This document shows positions 7,320 to 9,594 of a DNA stretch of 9,594 bases, one piece after another (the stretch's first letter is position 1; the number at the start of each line of letters is the position of its first letter). The notes under the pieces are model-generated. The model worked only from the letters and a program-made list of their open reading frames with translations, was not told where the DNA came from and did no database searches. The DNA lies in contig VFZQ01000146.1 in assembly GCA_016871135.1 (NCBI GenBank), positions 1-9,594 of the forward strand. The letters run 5' to 3'. The position numbers and the translations under genes were made by a program. The DNA comes from Acidobacteriota bacterium (GTDB lineage Bacteria > Acidobacteriota > Terriglobia > Bryobacterales > Bryobacteraceae).

Positions 7320-8096
7320 TTATCGTCCTGTTCTGGCCGCCACGGCCTCATCGATCAACGCGATCAACTCATCCCGCGTCACCGAGATGTGGTCGCCCTG
7401 CCCCGTGTCCTCGGCCGTTATCGGACAGCCCGGTTCCATCGTCGTGTGCGATTGAATGCCATATCGCCCGCGCGCGTCGAAGAGTTTATCGACCTCCGCG
7501 CGCGGCAACAATTTCGGCCCTCCCAGCAACTCCGCCACCAGCGCGATCCGCGCCACGTGCTCCAGCGTCTCCATTCGGAAAAACGCCTGCCAGATATGCT
7601 GCCCGTAACAAACCGCGCCATGATTGCCCAGCAGGATCGCATCGTGTTTCGGAATGAACGGCTTGATCGTCTCGCTCAGCGCCGGTGTTCCCGGCAACCC
7701 GTAATCGGCCAGCGGCACGCAACCCAGCGTGACCACCACCTCGGGAAGTATCGCCTGATTCAACGGCCTTCCAGTCACCGCGAAACCAGTCGACACCGGC
7801 GGGTGCGCGTGCACCACCGCGCCGACGTCCGGCCGTCCCGCGTAGATCGTCAGATGCATCATGATCTCGCTGGTCCGCTCGCGTTTGCCTTCGACTTTGT
7901 CGCCGTTCGCATTGACGATAATCAAATCGTCCGGCGTCATCATGCCCTTGCTGATGTTGGTCGGCGTACACAGGTACCGGTCCGGCCCAAGCTTGATGCT
8001 GAGGTTGCCGTCGTTGGACGCCACCCACCCCTTCTGATACATGAGGCGGCCGATCTCGCAGATCTGTTGGCGTAACTCTCGCTCGTTTTCGGCCAT
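7320..8096 (-). CDS. Class II aldolase, FucA-like, with probable encapsulation peptide
   Basis: 258 residues from the ATG at 8096 (MAENERELRQQ); a longer frame from 8147 would add 17 residues unlike the family. Class II aldolase/adducin fold. Against E. coli L-fuculose-1-phosphate aldolase (215 aa, recalled), catalytic Glu73 corresponds to Glu77, zinc ligands His92, His94 and His155 to His96, His98 and His159 (HAH and GNHG), all at offset 4; the GN of the phosphate loop is at 30-31 and Tyr209 corresponds to Tyr212. Tyr113 is not kept: Leu117 stands there. About 40 residues extend past the FucA end: a polar linker, then an amphipathic helix (VTRDELIALIDEAVAAR), the form of an encapsulation peptide. 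It heads the shell operon, so it is the likely cargo, cleaving fuculose- or rhamnulose-1-phosphate to DHAP and lactaldehyde. Fold and metal site are firm; exact substrate is inferred. Confidence 0.9.
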   Translation of the reverse strand: MAENERELRQQICEIGRLMYQKGWVASNDGNLSIKLGPDRYLCTPTNISKGMMTPDDLIIVNANGDKVEGKRERTSEIMMHLTIYAGRPDVGAVVHAHPPVSTGFAVTGRPLNQAILPEVVVTLGCVPLADYGLPGTPALSETIKPFIPKHDAILLGNHGAVCYGQHIWQAFFRMETLEHVARIALVAELLGGPKLLPRAEVDKLFDARGRYGIQSHTTMEPGCPITAEDTGQGDHISVTRDELIALIDEAVAARTGR

Positions 8097-8100
8097 GGAA

Positions 8101-8120
8101 CGCTCTATTTTATCAGAGCG
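8101..8120 (-). promoter_or_regulatory. Inverted repeat with -10-like core just upstream of the BMC operon
   Basis: CGCTCT (8101-8106) and AGAGCG (8115-8120) form a perfect 6-bp inverted repeat around the 8-base spacer ATTTTATC, 4 bp before the aldolase ATG. On the minus strand the spacer reads GATAAAAT, which contains the -10-like TAAAAT or GATAAA. A weak TTGAAG lies 18 nt upstream of GATAAA. It may be an operator over the promoter or a small hairpin in the leader. No clear Shine-Dalgarno is seen before the aldolase ATG. No regulator gene is next to it. Confidence 0.35.
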
Positions 8121-8185
8121 CCAAACCCGCCACTTCAATCCAGCCACCGGCCAGGCCCCTCGCGTAAACTGGTAGCAGAGTGACT

Positions 8186-8190
8186 GGAAG
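8186..8190 (+). promoter_or_regulatory. Ribosome binding site GGAAG favouring the rhomboid start at 8195
   Basis: GGAAG lies 4 bases before the ATG at 8195. The alternative in-frame GTG at 8180 has no comparable purine-rich site and would add only MTGSR before the zinc-ribbon cysteines. Confidence 0.45.
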
Positions 8191-8194
8191 CAGA

Positions 8195-8965
8195 ATGTGC
8201 CCCGCCTGCCGGGCCTTGATCAGCGCGCAGGCAGAGCAGTGCCCCTTTTGCGGCGCCGCGATCGGAGCCCCCGGCTTCCGCATGGCGACCGGCAACTCCT
8301 TCACCGACCGCCTCATCCCAAATGGCAAGATGGCCGCGGCCCTGCTGCTGCTCGTCAACGTCGCATTATTCGTCGGCATCCGCATGTCAGGCTCGGACCG
8401 CCTCGCCCGCTACGGCGCCAAATTTCTCCCGGCGATTCTGCAAGGCGATTGGTACCGCCTGATTACCGCCGGCTACCTCCACACGGATTTCATGCACGTC
8501 TTCTTCAACATGATGGGTCTCTACAATCTCGCGCCGATCGTGGAAGAAATCTACGGAACACGACGCATGTTCGCCATCTACTCGGTCGCCACCGTCATGG
8601 GCTTCGTGCTGAGCTCTTATTGGCTGCCACGCTCTCCCTCCCTCGGCGCCAGCGCCGGCATCTTCGGTCTGCTCGGCGCGCTGATCGCTTACGGCGTCAT
8701 CAACAAATCGATGATGGCCCGTTATCTGCAAACCCAGTGCCTGACCAACGCCGGCATCGGATTCATCATGGGCGGAATATTGCCTTACATCGACAACGCC
8801 GCCCACCTCGGCGGCATGATCGGCGGCTTCGCCGCCGCCTACTTCGCCGAACTCCCGCGTCGCGTCGACGATGCCCGCGAAAAACTCTGGGGCGTCGTCT
8901 CCCTCGTCTGCTTCCTCATGACCGCCTGGGCCTTCTTCGAACTCGTCCGCGCCATGCGCCAATAA
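8195..8965 (+). CDS. Rhomboid-family intramembrane serine protease with N-terminal zinc ribbon
   Basis: 256 residues from the ATG at 8195. An N-terminal CPAC...CPFC pair (Cys2, 5, 16, 19) forms a small zinc-ribbon-like knuckle. A rhomboid membrane domain follows with about six or seven helices, beginning near residue 45. The motif HTDFMHVFFNM (96-106) carries the conserved His/Asn of the oxyanion region, GASAG holds the probable nucleophile Ser153, and the late helix NAAHLGGMIGG holds the probable catalytic His204. With the Ser/His pair in place, the protein should be an active protease that cuts helical membrane substrates in the cytoplasmic membrane. The gene is divergent from the BMC operon across 98 bp and convergent with the molybdopterin-binding gene. 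Nothing ties it to the shell proteins beyond adjacency. The substrate is unknown. A GTG at 8180 is an alternative start. Confidence 0.88.
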   Translation: MCPACRALISAQAEQCPFCGAAIGAPGFRMATGNSFTDRLIPNGKMAAALLLLVNVALFVGIRMSGSDRLARYGAKFLPAILQGDWYRLITAGYLHTDFMHVFFNMMGLYNLAPIVEEIYGTRRMFAIYSVATVMGFVLSSYWLPRSPSLGASAGIFGLLGALIAYGVINKSMMARYLQTQCLTNAGIGFIMGGILPYIDNAAHLGGMIGGFAAAYFAELPRRVDDAREKLWGVVSLVCFLMTAWAFFELVRAMRQ

Positions 8966-8968
8966 AGC

Positions 8969-8989
8969 CCCGGCCAGAAAAAGGCCGGG
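8969..8989 (+). terminator. Hairpin after the rhomboid gene
   Basis: CCCGGCC (8969-8975) and GGCCGGG (8983-8989) give a perfect 7-bp GC stem with the loop AGAAAAA, four bases after the rhomboid stop. The following bases, TGTTGGTC, are only modestly T-rich, so it is a weak intrinsic terminator or a 3'-end stabiliser. Its right arm is shared with the next hairpin, so both cannot form fully in one RNA. Confidence 0.45.
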
Positions 8990-9008
8990 TGTTGGTCAAA
9001 CACCCGGC
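8984..9008 (-). terminator. Intrinsic terminator of the molybdopterin-binding gene
   Basis: A perfect 10-bp stem, GCCGGGTGTT (8984-8993) with AACACCCGGC (8999-9008), around a 5-base loop. Read on the minus strand it is followed by CTTTTTCT, a proper T-tract, which makes it a classic rho-independent terminator for the minus-strand gene ending at 9076. The T-tract is the complement of the A-rich loop of the neighbouring plus-strand hairpin. Confidence 0.65.
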
Positions 9009-9017
9009 GGAGTGGTT

Positions 9018-9054
9018 GAACTGTGAATCCCTCGGAGGCCAGGATCCACAGTTC
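9018..9054. repeat. Imperfect inverted repeat (13-bp arms, one mismatch)
   Basis: Arms 9018-9030 and 9042-9054 pair at 12 of 13 positions (A9026/C9046 is the mismatch) around an 11-base loop. It lies between the stop of the molybdopterin-binding gene and its terminator. It could stabilise the 3' end of that mRNA, bind a protein, or belong to a dispersed repeat family; nothing in the window decides this. Confidence 0.45.
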
Positions 9055-9075
9055 CGGAGGAGCCTACAGTATACC

Positions 9076-9594
9076 TCAACTCAACAGGCCCCCGTGACCC
9101 AGGCCGGCAACTTCCCAGCCCGTCATCCGGTACCGCGCCAGCAGAGGAGGCAGCACAATGTCCAAGACGTTTCGTTTCGTCGATCGGTAACACCCGGGCG
9201 CCGACAAGATTGGAACATCGTCTCTGTAACCCAATAGCATCAGACTTCCGGGTTCGACCGGCGCCAGAAACCGCTCGAACGACGCCCCGGCCCGCACTAT
9301 CGCTCGACCGATTACATCGTCCGGTCCTTGCGGCGCCGTCGTCGAAGCGATCAAAATCAGCGTCGGCCGTGCTTTCATCAGATGTGTCAACGCCCGCGAA
9401 ATCGCGTGTTCGTCTTCCACCGAAACCAGCACGAAATTTGGCTGCGCCGTGAAGTTACCCAGCCGCTGCCGCATGATATTTTCAAATAGTTGCCGCGCGC
9501 GGTCGCCGTGCACCGGATCGCAATACAACACCGCCACCTGTGGATCCTGAATCGGCCGCGCCTGCAGGATATGGTGCCCTGAAGATTCAAATTT
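9076..9594 (-). CDS. Molybdopterin-binding (MoeA/MoCF-like domain) protein, C-terminal part
   Basis: The frame stays open to the right edge, so the start is outside; 172 residues are visible. A GTG at 9537 is an internal codon, not a convincing start. The pattern LILIASTTAP..GPDDVIGRAIVRAG, then PVEPGS (9244-9261), MLLGY, PILSAPGCYRS (about 9178-9210) and VLPPLLA is that of the molybdopterin-binding fold of MoeA/MogA, in the version often joined to a MobA/MocA-like cytidylyl- or guanylyltransferase in bacteria with xanthine-dehydrogenase-type enzymes. It probably takes part in the last steps of molybdenum cofactor synthesis or its nucleotide modification, in the cytoplasm. Which domain lies at the N terminus cannot be seen. 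It is convergent with the rhomboid gene and ends with its own terminator 67 nt downstream. Confidence 0.75.
   Translation of the reverse strand, partial: KFESSGHHILQARPIQDPQVAVLYCDPVHGDRARQLFENIMRQRLGNFTAQPNFVLVSVEDEHAISRALTHLMKARPTLILIASTTAPQGPDDVIGRAIVRAGASFERFLAPVEPGSLMLLGYRDDVPILSAPGCYRSTKRNVLDIVLPPLLARYRMTGWEVAGLGHGGLLS

Noticed and set aside
7313..7351. Longer start for the BMC-H protein
   Set aside because: Adds 13 residues unlike the family and overlaps the end of the aldolase; the ATG at 7312 gives the usual N terminus and a 7-bp gap.
8161..8182. TAAACT (8165-8170) as a -10 element for the rhomboid gene
   Set aside because: No -35-like hexamer lies at 16-18 bp, and the match to consensus is weak in a short spacer; not enough to list as a promoter.
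9055..9075. GGAGGAG on the plus strand as a ribosome site for a small gene
   Set aside because: No start codon with a credible reading frame follows at a suitable distance; the region is antisense to the end of the molybdopterin-binding gene.
8197..9237. 346-residue plus-strand frame through the rhomboid gene and the convergent gap
   Set aside because: Arg-rich shadow frame; it would run through the hairpins and antisense to the molybdopterin-binding gene, while the rhomboid frame carries all catalytic motifs.

Overview
The window looks like chromosomal DNA from an Acidobacteriota (Solibacter/Bryobacter-like) organism. This is inferred from a very large TonB-dependent receptor with an N-terminal carboxypeptidase-regulatory-like domain, a carrier type greatly expanded in that phylum, from a microcompartment aldolase/shell cluster of the kind known in Planctomycetes, Verrucomicrobia and some Acidobacteria, and from the GC-rich coding style. 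No taxonomic search was possible. Eleven genes are supported; two run off the window edges (PhoD-like on the left, molybdopterin-binding on the right). No RNA gene, insertion sequence, prophage or CRISPR array was seen.

Layout. (1) 1-2219, plus strand: the 3' part of a PhoD-like phosphatase, overlapping by ATGA with a membrane-anchored GH113-type glycoside hydrolase. (2) 2216-5644, minus strand: the TonB-dependent receptor, whose stop codon shares a TTAA with the stop of the hydrolase. (3) 5658-6260, plus strand: a four-helix membrane protein, divergent from the receptor across only 13 bp. (4) 8096-6204, minus strand: a tightly packed bacterial microcompartment (BMC) operon in the order class II aldolase, BMC-H hexamer protein, and three different BMC-P (EutN/CcmL) pentamer proteins; gaps range from +7 bp to a 7-nt overlap. 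(5) 8195-8965, plus strand: a rhomboid protease with an N-terminal zinc ribbon. (6) 9076-9594, minus strand: the C-terminal part of a molybdopterin-binding (MoeA-like) protein. A 109-bp convergent gap between (5) and (6) holds three hairpins, one of them a good intrinsic terminator for the minus strand.

The centre of interest is the BMC operon. The aldolase keeps the zinc ligands and catalytic glutamate of L-fuculose-1-phosphate aldolase at the same spacing and carries a roughly 40-residue C-terminal extension that ends in an amphipathic helix, as expected of an encapsulation peptide. It could therefore split a deoxysugar phosphate (fuculose- or rhamnulose-phosphate) inside a shell into DHAP and lactaldehyde. 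The usual downstream enzymes (CoA-acylating aldehyde dehydrogenase, PduL-type phosphotransacylase, alcohol or lactate dehydrogenase) are absent from the cluster, which is bounded on both sides by unrelated genes. This is either a stripped-down compartment locus or a satellite of a second locus elsewhere. Neighbouring polysaccharide hydrolase and outer-membrane receptor genes fit a saccharide-using lifestyle, but no direct link is shown by the sequence.
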